This document shows positions 7,850 to 17,040 of a stretch of 64,000 bases of DNA, one piece after another. The DNA is taken from assembly GCF_022565915.1 (NCBI RefSeq), contig NZ_JAJOYX010000001.1, forward strand, positions 744,001 to 808,000, written 5' to 3'. Every line of letters begins with the position of its first letter. The stretch's first letter is position 1. The notes beneath the pieces were generated by a model that was given only the letters and a program-made list of their open reading frames with translations, was not told the DNA's origin and did not search any database. Position numbers and translations under genes: made by a program. The DNA is from Nesterenkonia sp. LB17. GTDB lineage: Bacteria; Actinomycetota; Actinomycetes; Actinomycetales; Micrococcaceae.

Positions 7850-10800
7850 GTGCACCGCAGTGACCCTTTTGTGGGCAGGCGCGAAGAGATCGAGCTGATC
7901 CGCAGGGCTGCTGAGCGCGCGCGGACGGGCACGGCACAGTTCGTGGTCATCGAGGGTTTCACCGGCTCAGGGAAGACCCGTCTGCTGCATCAGGCGATGG
8001 AGTCGTATCCGGAATGGGACGAACGCACGATCCTGCTCGACGAGTCCTTCAGCGCCCGCGCCGGATCCGCGATCCGACATCTTCTCGGCGCCGGCTCCAC
8101 CGGCCCCGACGAGCTGGAGGATCTCCTGGCCGCCAGCTTCGATGCCGGGCAGAACCTGCAGGTGCCCTACCTGGTGAGCGTCAAGAACCTGCACCTGATC
8201 GACGAGGTCTCCGCCGATGCGCTCTGGCGCGGGCTGAGTCTCTTCCAGAACGGCCCGGTGCTCGTGGTGCTGAGCACCCAGGGCTCAGTGCGGCCCGAGG
8301 TTCAGCGGCTCATCCGGCTCGCTCAGGCCAGCCCGCGCGGCACCTACATCGGCCTGCAGCCGCTGCCGCTGCGGGAGGTGGGTGAGCTGCTGGAGGCGCA
8401 CTCCGAGCTGCCGATCGCGACCTCGGTGGTGGCTCGAGTGCTGCGCGAGACCGATGGATACCCAGGCCTGGTGGAACAGGTGGGGCGCTGGCTGCGCCGG
8501 GTCCCCTCCGGGGCCCGCAGCATCGACCAGGCGTTGGCCGCCACCGTGCGTTCCGCGGACTACAGCGGAATGCACCGAGACGTGATGACCCAGATGACCG
8601 GTCTGGAAGAGCCCGACCGCCGCGCCGTTGCGCTGCTGGCCGCCGCTGACACCTCGCTGAGTCGCAGCCAGCTCGAAGCCGCGGTGGGAGCCGCCGTGGA
8701 CCCCGCCGCACTGCTGAGCACCGCGCTGCTGAGCTGGGAGGAGCTGACCGGCCGGTATGCGGTGCCGCGTCGCTCGCTGAGCCGCGCGGTGCTCAGCGGC
8801 ACCGCGGAGCTGGAGCAGGCCCAGCTGCTGCTGGCGCTTGCGGGCGTGCTGGAGGGGGAGGAATCGGTGCGCCACCTGGCCGAAGCTATCCGGCGGGACC
8901 CTTCCCTGGGTGAGCAGGAGGAGGTCGTCGCGGCGCTGCACGGCTACGCGCGGCAGGCCGCGAGGCGTCACGAGTTCTGCGAAGCCTTCGACCACGTCAT
9001 GCTCGCCGTCTCGATGGCCCTCGACGACGAGGAGTCGCTCCACCTGCTCGCCGGACTCGCCGTGCGGACCAATCGGATCTCCGCCCTGCTGGCCCTGGAG
9101 CCCGTCATGCGCGCGATGCCGGAGTCGACGTCTCGCTCCGGGATCCTGGCGCTGATCATGCTGGAGCAGTCGGACCTCGAGGGTGCGCTCCAGGAGCTGG
9201 AGTCCGTGACCCCGCAGCCCGACCGAGGGCTGCCCATCTATGCCGAGTCCGTCATCGAGGTCAGCGCCCGACTGTACGCCGCGGCGCGCCGCCGCCGCGG
9301 CGCCGCGCTGGCGAAACAGGTCTCCTCCGCGCTCGCCGAGGTGCTGGGCCGGGGGGACGGCCTCGACCTGCTCGGTGACATCTGGGATCTCGGCCAGCTG
9401 CAGGGCATGGCGTCGCTGAACAGCTTCTGGATCGAGTTCTCCGCGGAGGATCCCGGTGATGCCGCCGCAATGATCGACCACGTCTCGACCGCGCTGAGGA
9501 AGCTGCATGGCCGGGCCGGCGTCGAGCGGTTCGAAGGGGCGCTCTACGCGGTGCGCGGGGGACTGCACCGGCAGATCGGACACATGGGCTGCGCCTATCA
9601 GGATCTCAGCGTCGCCGCCGCCCAGGACGGCACCAGCAGCTACGTGATGTATGCCCGTTCCCAGCTGGCGCTGCTGCTGTTCAGCTCTGCCTACTGGGAC
9701 GAGGCCGAACAGATGGCCGATCGCGCCGCGGGAGAGGGTCTGGCACGCGGGGAGAATGCCGCCTCCCATGTCGCCTACGCCGTGTCGGCGGTGCTCCCCG
9801 CCGCCCGCGGGGAGATCGAGACGGTCCGCACCCGGCTGGAGGTGCTGCGCGAGAGCCAGTTCGCTTACCTTCCGCTGGCCACCGGGACCATCGACTGGGT
9901 GGAGGCCTCCCTGGCGGCCTCGCAGAACGATTTCCGCGGAGTGGCCCGGAACCTGCTGAGCATGCGCAACGACGGCACCGTGTGGTGGGCGATGGAGCCC
10001 CAGGCGATGAGCATGCTCGCCCGGGCGCTGCATGTCAGCGGCTGGGCGGCGATGCTGCCGGCCCTGCTGCGCAGCGCCGAGGGCGAGTCCGGCGTGGTGG
10101 ACTTCCAGCGCCACCTCACCACCCCCTACCTGCGCGGCTTCGAACGCTGGGGAGCGGGTGCTCCGCTTGAGTCGATGGAGAGCTTCCTCCAGGTGCTGCG
10201 CGGCTACGACGCGGCCGAATCGATCCGGCCCACCCAGCCGCCGGGGGAGGGCGGCGGGTTCAGGATCTTCCGAGCGATGCTCAGCATCGACATCGCCACC
10301 CTGGTCACGGCCTACCCGCAGGAGCTGTCCCGGCACAGGGCCACCGCGCTGGAGCTGGCCGTGTGGGCAGCCTCGGTGCTCCAGTCCTGCCGCGCCGAGG
10401 CGCAGCTGGACCGGGCCAATCAGCTGATGGAGGCGCTGCGCCCGCGGATCTTCGCCGGGGAAGCGGACGGCTTCGGGGTACCGGGACCGGGCGTTCGGGG
10501 ACACGACGTTTCAGGGCGCGAGGTTTCCGGATCAGGCGTCGCCGGGCCCGAGGCGTCACCGACCAGGACTCCGGCAACCAGGGCGCCGGCAACCAGGACG
10601 CCAGCGGTGAGGTCAGCCGCGGCAATGTCGAGCGCTGCCAGGACGACCACCATAGGGACCGCGGCGGCGGCCGGGGGAGCGGGCGGCCCGGCGTCCTCGG
10701 CGAACCCTCGACGCTCGGCGGGTCAGCTCACCAGCCGGGAACCTGGAGGCCCTCCGGGGAAGTCCGAGCCGGTGCTGAGCCTCCGCGCGGAAGAGGCGCT

Positions 10801-10981
10801 GCGTGGTCTCTCCCGACGCGAGCGGCAGGTCGCGATGCTGGTCTCGGAGGGACTGACGAACCGCGAGGTCGCCGAGCGGCTGGTGCTCTCGGTGCGCACG
10901 GTGGAGTATCACGTGGCCAACGCGATGGCGAAGCTGAAGATCCGTTCTCGCCGCGAGCTCCGCGGGCTTGTCGGCGGCTGA
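7850..10981 (+). CDS. Large ATP-binding LuxR-family regulator (LAL/MalT type)
   Basis: This 1043-residue protein has the LAL layout. An N-terminal P-loop ATPase carries GFTGSGKTR (Walker A lysine K42) and a Walker B-like stretch NLHLIDE near residue 110. A long alpha-helical, TPR-like middle region follows. At about residues 985-1040 is a C-terminal LuxR helix-turn-helix (LSRRERQVAMLVSEGLTNREVA, split here: LSRRERQVAML then EGLTNREVAERL, ending VRTVEYHVANAMAKL). Such proteins are cytoplasmic ATP-dependent activators switched by a small ligand, protein partner or polymer. A low-complexity linker rich in Ala, Thr, Pro and Gly spans about residues 880-950 and contains 15-bp repeats. The target is unknown; the gene is alone on its strand between nrdR and rpe. 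The start is GTG 7850 behind GAGGAG. Confidence 0.88.
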   Translation: MHRSDPFVGRREEIELIRRAAERARTGTAQFVVIEGFTGSGKTRLLHQAMESYPEWDERTILLDESFSARAGSAIRHLLGAGSTGPDELEDLLAASFDAGQNLQVPYLVSVKNLHLIDEVSADALWRGLSLFQNGPVLVVLSTQGSVRPEVQRLIRLAQASPRGTYIGLQPLPLREVGELLEAHSELPIATSVVARVLRETDGYPGLVEQVGRWLRRVPSGARSIDQALAATVRSADYSGMHRDVMTQMTGLEEPDRRAVALLAAADTSLSRSQLEAAVGAAVDPAALLSTALLSWEELTGRYAVPRRSLSRAVLSGTAELEQAQLLLALAGVLEGEESVRHLAEAIRRDPSLGEQEEVVAALHGYARQAARRHEFCEAFDHVMLAVSMALDDEESLHLLAGLAVRTNRISALLALEPVMRAMPESTSRSGILALIMLEQSDLEGALQELESVTPQPDRGLPIYAESVIEVSARLYAAARRRRGAALAKQVSSALAEVLGRGDGLDLLGDIWDLGQLQGMASLNSFWIEFSAEDPGDAAAMIDHVSTALRKLHGRAGVERFEGALYAVRGGLHRQIGHMGCAYQDLSVAAAQDGTSSYVMYARSQLALLLFSSAYWDEAEQMADRAAGEGLARGENAASHVAYAVSAVLPAARGEIETVRTRLEVLRESQFAYLPLATGTIDWVEASLAASQNDFRGVARNLLSMRNDGTVWWAMEPQAMSMLARALHVSGWAAMLPALLRSAEGESGVVDFQRHLTTPYLRGFERWGAGAPLESMESFLQVLRGYDAAESIRPTQPPGEGGGFRIFRAMLSIDIATLVTAYPQELSRHRATALELAVWAASVLQSCRAEAQLDRANQLMEALRPRIFAGEADGFGVPGPGVRGHDVSGREVSGSGVAGPEASPTRTPATRAPATRTPAVRSAAAMSSAARTTTIGTAAAAGGAGGPASSANPRRSAGQLTSREPGGPPGKSEPVLSLRAEEALRGLSRRERQVAMLVSEGLTNREVAERLVLSVRTVEYHVANAMAKLKIRSRRELRGLVGG
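10562..10606 (+). repeat. Three 15-bp repeats in the LuxR-type linker
   Basis: Units ACCAGGACTCCGGCA, ACCAGGGCGCCGGCA and ACCAGGACGCCAGCG follow one another and encode TRTPA-TRAPA-TRTPA in the flexible linker before the DNA-binding domain. Confidence 0.85.
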
Positions 10982-11005
10982 GTCCGGCGGCAGCCACCGC
11001 TGGCG

Positions 11006-11659
11006 TCAGCTGGCGAGTCTGCGCAGCTCGGCGATGGCGGAGGCGGCGTCCTCGGCGGAGTAGACCGCTGAACCGGCGACGAAGGTGTCTGCACCCGCCT
11101 CGGCGGCCCGCTGGATCGTCTCGGTGCTGATGCCGCCGTCGACCTGCAGCGCCACGTTCCCGCCCAGGTCATCCACGGCCTGCCGGGCGCGGCGGATCTT
11201 CGGCAGGATCAGGTCCAGGAAGCTCTGACCGCCGAAGCCTGGCTCCACGGTCATCAGCAGGAGCATGTCCAGCTCTCCGAGCATGTCCAGATACGGCTCG
11301 ATCCCGGTGGCCGGCTTCAGCGCCATCGCCGATCGAGCGCCCTGGGAGCGCAGCTCGCGGGCGAGCCGGATCGGTGCCTGCGCAGCCTCGGCGTGGAAGG
11401 TCACCGATTCGCAGCCGAGTTCGGCGTACTGCGGCGCCCAGGTGTCCGGATCCTCGATCATCAGGTGGATGTCCATGGGCAGCTCGGTGGCCGCGCGCAG
11501 GGACTTCACCACCGGCAGTCCGATGGTCAGGTTCGGCACGAAATGGTTGTCCATCACGTCGACGTGTACGGCGTCGGCGGAGCTGATCCGCCTCAGCTCG
11601 CTCGCGAGGTTGGCGAAGTCGGCGTTGAGGATGCTGGGGTGGATGCGGGGGCTGATCAC
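11006..11659 (-). CDS. rpe: Ribulose-phosphate 3-epimerase
   Basis: The 217-residue TIM-barrel enzyme interconverts ribulose 5-phosphate and xylulose 5-phosphate in the pentose phosphate pathway. Family blocks are visible: [13 protein letters not shown] at the N-terminus, [16 protein letters not shown] with the metal-binding Hx[10 protein letters not shown] with a further His, [10 protein letters not shown], and QVDGGIS near the phosphate site. The start is GTG at 11659. It overlaps the rsmB stop by 4 bp (GTGA), so rpe is translationally coupled as the last gene of a minus-strand operon. The gene ends 24 bp from the convergent LuxR-type gene, with no clear hairpin between them. Confidence 0.96.
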   Translation of the reverse strand: MISPRIHPSILNADFANLASELRRISSADAVHVDVMDNHFVPNLTIGLPVVKSLRAATELPMDIHLMIEDPDTWAPQYAELGCESVTFHAEAAQAPIRLARELRSQGARSAMALKPATGIEPYLDMLGELDMLLLMTVEPGFGGQSFLDLILPKIRRARQAVDDLGGNVALQVDGGISTETIQRAAEAGADTFVAGSAVYSAEDAASAIAELRRLAS

Positions 11660-13344
11660 AAGGCGATCCTATCGGCCCGGTCATCCGCAGCAGCGTCCGC
11701 TTCGGCGGCAGGCGCCTCGTTCTTCGCGTCCACCGGGCGCTGAAGCAGGGCGAAGAACATGGCATCGGTCCCGTGCACATGCGGCCAGAGCTGGACACAG
11801 CGTGCGGCGGTCTCGGTGCTGGCGCTGCCCTGTTCATCGCGCAGCAGCGCCGCGCCGGCGTCTTCGGCCGCGGCACGCATCGGCTCGTGGGCGTCGCGCA
11901 GCACCAGCTCCGGGTGGCGACGCAGCAGGTCATCGACCTGGATCACGGTCTCGGCCATATGTGGGGAGCAGGTCACATAGGCGAGCAGCCCCCCGGGAGC
12001 GAGGACCCCGACGGCGGCGTCGAGGAGCTCCTGCTGGAGTGCGGTGAGCCCGGAGAGGTCCCCGGGGGTGCGCCGCCAGCGGGCCTCCGGGCGGCGTCGC
12101 AGAGCACCGAGGCCGGTGCACGGCGCGTCGACCAGGATGCGCTGGAAGCCGGAACCGACCGATGCCTCCGCGATGGTGCGGCCATCGCCGGTGCGCACCG
12201 TCCAGGCCTGCGGGTCCACCGCGGCCAGTGCCTTGGTCACGAGCTTCGCGCGGTGGGCGGCGGGCTCATTGGCGAGCACCGAGGCTCCGCGCTGGGCTGC
12301 CAGTGCCGCCAGCAGCGCGGCCTTTCCGCCAGGGCCTGCGCAGAGGTCGAGCCAGCGCTCGGCGGTGTCGGACTCCTGGGGAAGCTCCGCGTCAGCCAGG
12401 GCGCGGGTGACCCACTGGGAGCCGATGTCCTGGACGCGCAGCTGGCCCTCGCGGGTCCCGGGCAGTCGGGCGACGTCGCCGCCGCGGAAGATCGCGGCCC
12501 CGGTCAATGCGGTGGATGCCACGGCGCCGGCCTGCTGTGCACTGCGCAGCCGGTCACCCTCGGCCGGGCTGGTCCCCGGAAGCTCGACCAGATGGACCTC
12601 GGGGGCGGCATTGTCGGCGCGCAGCAGCGCCTCGAGCTCGGTGCCGCGGCCGTGCAGGCGCAGTGACTGGCGCAGCGCACGCACCACCCAGGCGGGGTGG
12701 GCGTGGGTCAGCGCGAGCGCGTCGTCGCCGCTGAGCTTGCGATCGGCGGAGAGCTTCTCGGTCCATTCGCTCAGGGTCTTGGCGCTGACCTTGCGCAGCA
12801 CGGCGTTGACCAGCCCGCTGGGGCCGGCGCCGATCTCGGCGCGCACCAGGGCCACGGTCTCATCCACCGCGGCGTGGGTCTCGACCCGCATGTTCAGCAG
12901 CTGATGCGCCCCGAGTCGCAGAGCGTCCAGGACTGGGGCGTCGAGCTCGCCCAGCGGGCGGTCCACGCAGGCGCTCAGGATCGCGTCGTAGGTGCCGGTG
13001 CCGCGCAGCGTGCCGTAGGTCAGTTCGGTGGCGAAGCCGGCATCACGCTTGTCCAGGCGCTTAGCCCTGATCTCGGCGGGAAGCGTCAGGTTGGCGTAGG
13101 CGTCGTCGCGGCTGACCGCGCGCAGCACGGTGAAGGCGGTGAGTCGCGCAGGATCAGCGCGACGCTTGCGCTGTGCGGGTGCTGCGGCGCTGAAGCCGCG
13201 TGCCGCCGCACCCTTGCCCTGATCCGCCTTGCCCTGACCCGCCTTGCCCTGACCGGCGGCGGCCTTTCCGCCGCGGTTGCGTTCGCGGCCCTTCTCGTTC
13301 CTGCGACTGGGCGGCTGTCCTGCGTCTCGGCCGCTGTGGCTCAT
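11656..13344 (-). CDS. rsmB: 16S rRNA (cytosine-5) methyltransferase RsmB
   Basis: The 562-residue SAM-dependent enzyme methylates C967 (E. coli numbering) of 16S rRNA. The first 65 residues are a basic, low-complexity tail with GQGKA repeats. An NusB-like RNA-binding domain follows (about 70-200). The C-terminal Rossmann methyltransferase has [14 protein letters not shown] for SAM, the motif [17 protein letters not shown] and the motif VI YVTCSPH; the two cysteines are the release and catalytic residues. Length is greater than the usual 430-470, explained by the tail. The stop overlaps rpe and the start overlaps the fmt end by 4 bp, so the genes are coupled. Confidence 0.95.
   Translation of the reverse strand: MSHSGRDAGQPPSRRNEKGRERNRGGKAAAGQGKAGQGKADQGKGAAARGFSAAAPAQRKRRADPARLTAFTVLRAVSRDDAYANLTLPAEIRAKRLDKRDAGFATELTYGTLRGTGTYDAILSACVDRPLGELDAPVLDALRLGAHQLLNMRVETHAAVDETVALVRAEIGAGPSGLVNAVLRKVSAKTLSEWTEKLSADRKLSGDDALALTHAHPAWVVRALRQSLRLHGRGTELEALLRADNAAPEVHLVELPGTSPAEGDRLRSAQQAGAVASTALTGAAIFRGGDVARLPGTREGQLRVQDIGSQWVTRALADAELPQESDTAERWLDLCAGPGGKAALLAALAAQRGASVLANEPAAHRAKLVTKALAAVDPQAWTVRTGDGRTIAEASVGSGFQRILVDAPCTGLGALRRRPEARWRRTPGDLSGLTALQQELLDAAVGVLAPGGLLAYVTCSPHMAETVIQVDDLLRRHPELVLRDAHEPMRAAAEDAGAALLRDEQGSASTETAARCVQLWPHVHGTDAMFFALLQRPVDAKNEAPAAEADAAADDRADRIAL
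13212..13256 (-). repeat. Three 15-bp repeats in the rsmB N-terminal tail
   Basis: On the plus strand the unit CCTTGCCCTGAYCCG occurs at 13212, 13227 and 13242 with one or two changes. It encodes the [10 protein letters not shown] steps of the basic tail. Confidence 0.85.
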
Positions 13345-14543
13345 CGGGTGCGCTCTTCCGTGGGGGTCGTGGAGGTCGTCGGGGAGGTGGGTGTGGCGGG
13401 GGTGTTCGCGGCGTGGTCTGGGAGCACCTGGTCGGGTCGCTCCTGCTCCGGCCCACCCAGCAGCACCTGGCCGTGCAGGCCGCGGTACCAGTCGGCGGCG
13501 TTGAGCATCTGCTTGCCGGCGGGCTGGACGCTGGTGAGCACCACGTCGGCACCGTCGCCGGCGCGGAACCCGATCAGCGCTTGGGCGCCGGGCTGCTCGG
13601 GGTCGAGCTGGCGCACCTCGCCGATCGGGGGAGCGGCCTGGAGGGGGTTCGGCTCGGCCGGCTGTCCGGGCTGTCCGGACGCATGGGCGGCGTCGGCCTG
13701 CCCGGCGTCGGTGATGCCCGGCTCGGGGCGGTAGAGCCTCGCGACGCCGAGCTTGATGCGCTGATCAGCGCTCAGCGTCCAGGCGCCGGGCTCGGGAATG
13801 GTCGCATTGATCCGGTGCACCAGCTCCGCGGCCGGGCGGCGCGGGTCGATGAAGGCATCATCGGCAGTGAGCTTCGGCGCGTAGCTGGGCTCACCGATCT
13901 GCTCCTCAGGCGTGGAGCTGCCAGAAAGAAGGTCAGGCAGCAGCACCATCAGCAGCGAGGCGCCGAGGACCGTCAGCTCCTCCAGGACCGTGCCGGCGGA
14001 GGTGGCGTCATCGATCGAAAAGCTGCAGGTGCCGTGGATCGGTCCGGTGTCCATGCCGCGCTCGAGCTGGAACACCGTGGCGGCGGTCTCGGTCTGGCCG
14101 GCGAGCATCGTGTGCGGCACCGGCGCTGCGCCGCGGTGCAGCGGCAGTCGGGAATAGTGCAGGTTCACCCAGCCGCGGGCGGGGGCCTGAAGCGCGGCAG
14201 TCGGCAGCAGGGCGCCATAGGCGACGACGACGCCGAGCGTGGCCTGAACCGCAGTGAGCTCGGCGGTGACCTCGGCGTCGACGGTGTCGGCCTTGATCAC
14301 CAGGATGCCGGCCTCTTCGGCCACCTGCGCCACCGGGGAGGGGGTCAGCTTCCGGCGTCGTCCCACCGGGGCGTCAGGTCGGGTGAGCACTGCCGCGACC
14401 TCGGCGCCCGAGCGCAGCAGCGTCCGCAGCGCCGTGGCGGCGATCTCCGGGGTGCCGGCGAAGATGATCCGGCCGGGTCCGGGGATGGTGCCGCGCGTCT
14501 TGGCGCGGGCCGCGGCCAGGGTTTCTTCGGTGAACTGCTGCAT
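13341..14543 (-). CDS. fmt: Methionyl-tRNA formyltransferase
   Basis: Fmt formylates initiator Met-tRNA using 10-formyl-THF. The formyltransferase fold starts at RIIFAGTPE, preceded by an extra 24 residues with no alternative start after ATG 14543. Catalytic and substrate blocks are HYSRLPLHRGAAP and ERGMDTGPIH. A C-terminal OB-like domain follows, here interrupted by a Gly/Gln/Pro-rich stretch near residues 285-305 and ending in a Pro/Thr tail. This makes it 400 residues rather than about 310-330. It lies between def and rsmB in the minus-strand operon, the usual def-fmt-rsmB order. The 24-residue N-terminal extension is unusual and may mean an unrecognised non-AUG start. Confidence 0.94.
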   Translation of the reverse strand: MQQFTEETLAAARAKTRGTIPGPGRIIFAGTPEIAATALRTLLRSGAEVAAVLTRPDAPVGRRRKLTPSPVAQVAEEAGILVIKADTVDAEVTAELTAVQATLGVVVAYGALLPTAALQAPARGWVNLHYSRLPLHRGAAPVPHTMLAGQTETAATVFQLERGMDTGPIHGTCSFSIDDATSAGTVLEELTVLGASLLMVLLPDLLSGSSTPEEQIGEPSYAPKLTADDAFIDPRRPAAELVHRINATIPEPGAWTLSADQRIKLGVARLYRPEPGITDAGQADAAHASGQPGQPAEPNPLQAAPPIGEVRQLDPEQPGAQALIGFRAGDGADVVLTSVQPAGKQMLNAADWYRGLHGQVLLGGPEQERPDQVLPDHAANTPATPTSPTTSTTPTEERTR

Positions 14544-14559
14544 GGTCTGTATCGGCCTT

Positions 14560-15162
14560 TCAGGAGGCGAAGAAGCTGCTGTGGCTGGACTTGCGGGAGC
14601 CGAGAGTCTGATCGATGGCCTGGCCGTACTCCCGTGAGCGCAGCGCCCGGACTGCGGCGACCTTGTCTGCGCCGGTGAGTCGATCCACGAAGAGTCGGCC
14701 GTCGAGATGATCCACCTCGTGCTGGAAGCACGCGGCCAGCAGTCCGGTGGCTTCGAGTCGGACCGCGGAGCCGTCGGCGTCTGTGCCGGTGAGCAGCACC
14801 TCCTGGGCGCGCGTCACCGGGGCGTAGATGTCGGCCACCGAGAGGCATCCCTCGCGGAGCAGGTTCTCGCCCTCGGCAGCGCCGTGCTCAGGATCCCGCG
14901 CGGTGAAGCTTCGCTCCCCGAGCAGCGTCAGCTCGGGGTTGATCACAACTCCACGCTCTCCGACCACGTCGAAGGTGAAGATCCTGCGGCTCACCCCGAC
15001 CTGCGGAGCCGCCAGACCGATGCCGGCGACGGCGTCCATGGTCTCGAACATGTCAGCGATGAGCTCCGCCGTGCTGTTGTCCACAGTCTTCACGGGGGCC
15101 GCGGGGGTGCGCAGCACCGGATCGCCGATCATGCGGATGCTCAGGACAGTCATGGGGGACAT
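14560..15162 (-). CDS. def: Peptide deformylase
   Basis: Def removes the N-formyl group from nascent proteins and undoes the Fmt modification encoded next door. All three metal-site motifs are intact in the 200-residue protein: GIGLAAPQ (47-54), EGCLS (104-108) and QHEVDHLDG (147-155). The metal ligands are Cys106, His148 and His152, with Glu149 catalytic. Another ATG three codons in (15153) is preceded by CAGAAT at a leaderless distance and could be the true start. It begins 4 bp after the PD-(D/E)XK gene and precedes fmt by 16 bp, in one operon. Confidence 0.96.
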   Translation of the reverse strand: MSPMTVLSIRMIGDPVLRTPAAPVKTVDNSTAELIADMFETMDAVAGIGLAAPQVGVSRRIFTFDVVGERGVVINPELTLLGERSFTARDPEHGAAEGENLLREGCLSVADIYAPVTRAQEVLLTGTDADGSAVRLEATGLLAACFQHEVDHLDGRLFVDRLTGADKVAAVRALRSREYGQAIDQTLGSRKSSHSSFFAS

Positions 15163-15166
15163 TCTG

Positions 15167-16039
15167 TCATTGTTCAGCGCCGGAGCCGGCTGGGGCGGGC
15201 AGCGGCGGCGGCGCGATCGGACGCAGCGCGGTGCCCGCCGACTCGGCGGATCTGCTGTGCTCCCAGACCTGGCGCAGCGCCCAGAACTTGTGCCAGTGCG
15301 ATTTCAGCACCGCCGGATTGGCCTGGTTCGGCACCACTTCCGCCTCGGAGACCGCGACCGCCAGCAGGATCGGGTCCTCGCCGTAGGGCCAGGGCTTCCA
15401 TTCGCCGGCCCTGGCGTCGACCAGCATCTCCTCGGCCTGCATGCCAGCGACCAGCTGCATCACCACGGAGTCGCTCAGCGGCTTGGCGCGACCAGCACGG
15501 GTCAGTCCCTTGGTCTTGAAGTCGATGATGCAGGTGCGCCCGCCGATGTCGGCGACCAGATCCAATGTGCCGGCATAGCCCAGGGCGTGGTTCCAGACGG
15601 TCACCTCGGCGGCCAGCGGGGTCACGTCGTAGAGCTGCCACCATTCGTCGAAGCGGTCGGCGAAGCTGGTCTCGCGGTGCTCGGCGAGCGCCTCGCGGGC
15701 CTCATCGGCGCCGTGAGTCAGCCCCAGGGAGTCGAGCGCCACCTGTTCGGCGTAGTGGTGGACTCGATCCCCGCGGGCGGCGGCGGCGTCACGGAAGCGC
15801 TCGGCGGCCGAGGAGGCCTGCCGCGCGAGTCGCTTGAGCTCGGCGGGGGAGCCGACGGCGCTGGCCAGCCGCTCGTCTCCGGCGAGCTCTGCGCTGGCCA
15901 TGTGCCCTGCCCAGCCGGTCAGGTCCTTGTGCTCCTGTGAGATCACCGTGGTGATCGAGGGCACCTCAGGGGTGCCGCTGAGAGAGCGTGAATACATGCG
16001 GCCGTGATCTGTGGCGTGCGCGAGGCTTGGCTGTGTCAT
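15167..16039 (-). CDS. Stand-alone PD-(D/E)XK nuclease-like protein
   Basis: The 290-residue protein shows a RecB/Cas4-like nuclease core near its middle. A helix with Glu (AAEVTVWNHALG) comes first, then GTLDLVAD with the metal-binding Asp, then CIIDFKTKG, which is the (D/E)-x-K motif, and then a downstream QL..GMQAEEM helix with the conserved Gln. No helicase domain, cysteine cluster or CRISPR context is present. It is the first gene of the operon with def, fmt, rsmB and rpe, with only 4 bp to def. ATG 16039 is preferred because GGAGG lies just upstream; a GTG at 16069 would add 10 residues. Function is unknown; homologues are usually listed as hypothetical or PD-(D/E)XK family. Confidence 0.8.
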   Translation of the reverse strand: MTQPSLAHATDHGRMYSRSLSGTPEVPSITTVISQEHKDLTGWAGHMASAELAGDERLASAVGSPAELKRLARQASSAAERFRDAAAARGDRVHHYAEQVALDSLGLTHGADEAREALAEHRETSFADRFDEWWQLYDVTPLAAEVTVWNHALGYAGTLDLVADIGGRTCIIDFKTKGLTRAGRAKPLSDSVVMQLVAGMQAEEMLVDARAGEWKPWPYGEDPILLAVAVSEAEVVPNQANPAVLKSHWHKFWALRQVWEHSRSAESAGTALRPIAPPPLPAPAGSGAEQ

Positions 16040-16162
16040 TGCCTCCAGTCTGCCACCTGGGTCGGACACGGCCCGGAGTGAGTCGGACCGGGGCGCTGCG
16101 GGGCTCAGTCGGAGGCCAGGCCGGTGTCCTGCCGGGGCGCGGAGGCCGGTGCCGCGTCCCGA

Positions 16163-16210
16163 TTGGACGTGCGGGCGAGACCTGCGCTATCGTTTCAAGT
16201 CGTTGAAACG
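16163..16210 (+). promoter_or_regulatory. Candidate tRNA operon promoter with palindrome
   Basis: TTGGAC (16163-16168) and TATCGT (16188-16193) could be -35 and -10, although the 19-bp spacer is long. A perfect 8-bp inverted repeat, CGTTTCAA with TTGAAACG (16191-16210), overlaps the -10 and likely start region. Confidence 0.4.
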
Positions 16211-16239
16211 CCGCGAAAAACTGCGGTCGGGACAGCACT

Positions 16240-16313
16240 GCGGATGTAGCTCAGCTGGCTAGAGCATCACCTTGCCATGGTGAGGGTCGCGAGTTCGAAT
16301 CTCGTCATCCGCT
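16240..16313 (+). tRNA. tRNA-Gly (anticodon GCC)
   Basis: A cloverleaf folds with acceptor GCGGATG/CATCCGC, D-arm AGCTCAGCTGGCTAGAGC, anticodon stem TCACC/GGTGA around the loop TTGCCAT, and T-arm CGAGTTCGAATCTCG. The discriminator base is T, and no CCA is encoded. A nearly identical second copy lies at 16744. Confidence 0.97.
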
Positions 16314-16435
16314 CGTAAGATCAAGCACGTGAGGTATGAGAGGATTCATTATGAGTTCCTCTCAAGGTGTGAGGGCCTGATCAGGCCTTACCACTGAATG
16401 TCAGCTCAAGACTCGTCAAGTCGGCGGTTGACTGC

Positions 16436-16506
16436 GGTGGGGTGGCCGAGTGGCGAGGCAGCGGCCTGCAAAGCCGTTAACGCGGGTTCGATTCCCGTCC
16501 CCACCT
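16436..16506 (+). tRNA. tRNA-Cys (anticodon GCA)
   Basis: Acceptor GGTGGGG pairs with CCCCACC. The anticodon loop is CTGCAAA between GCGGC and GCCGT, giving GCA. The T-arm is GCGGGTTCGATTCCCGT. No CCA is encoded. Confidence 0.96.
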
Positions 16507-16617
16507 CGCAGGTGCATCCGGTTGGCCGGACGCGGCGGCGACGAGATGCAGTGACACAGCAGAATGATGGATGCAGCACAGAACGACACGCCACGGTGGT
16601 GGAGACACCACGCATAG

Positions 16618-16689
16618 GCGCGATTAGCGCAGCGGTAGCGCGCTTCCCTGACACGGAAGAGGTCACTGGTTCGATCCCAGTATCGCGCA
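16618..16689 (+). tRNA. tRNA-Val (anticodon GAC)
   Basis: Acceptor GCGCGAT pairs with ATCGCGC, with discriminator A. The anticodon loop CTGACAC lies between CTTCC and GGAAG, giving GAC. The T-arm is ACTGGTTCGATCCCAGT. No CCA is encoded. Confidence 0.96.
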
Positions 16690-16743
16690 CTGAGTGCAGG
16701 AAATGCGGCCGTCCTCCGGGACGGCAGGGCATCCTGAACTCAT

Positions 16744-16817
16744 GCGGATGTAGCTCAGCTGGCTAGAGCACCACCTTGCCATGGTGGGGGTCGCGAGTTC
16801 GAATCTCGTCATCCGCT
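16744..16817 (+). tRNA. tRNA-Gly (anticodon GCC), second copy
   Basis: It differs from the 16240 copy only in the anticodon stem (CCACC/GGTGG instead of TCACC/GGTGA), a compensatory pair of changes. It is the last tRNA of the cluster, followed by a strong terminator. Confidence 0.97.
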
Positions 16818-16846
16818 CAGATGGGCCGCCCGGCAGGCGGCAGATG

Positions 16847-16882
16847 AAGAGGGCCCGAGACCACCAGGTCTCGGGCCCTCTT
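16847..16882 (+). terminator. Terminator of the tRNA cluster
   Basis: A perfect 16-bp stem with a 4-nt loop (ACCA) runs from 16847-16862 to 16867-16882. It ends in CTCTTCTCG, so the T-tract is weak but the hairpin is very strong. The following stretch to 17040 shows no gene. Confidence 0.85.
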
Positions 16883-17040
16883 CTCGTCTCGTCCGCGCCG
16901 CCGTGATCTTCCACCCGCGTCATGCTCCAGCCGCGGCGACACCTCAACGGCCGCGACGGCTCAGCCGAACCGATATTTCACCCTCAGCGGCATCGATCCC
17001 GTGCGAGACGCGCATGTGGCACACTTGGTGCTACACATTT

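Noticed and set aside
15167-16039. The PD-(D/E)XK gene as Cas4
   Set aside because: It lacks the cysteine cluster of Cas4, and no CRISPR or other cas gene is in the window.
16398-16766. Open frame across the tRNA cluster
   Set aside because: The interval is filled by tRNA-Cys and tRNA-Val genes and their spacers; the frame has no motif or ribosome site.
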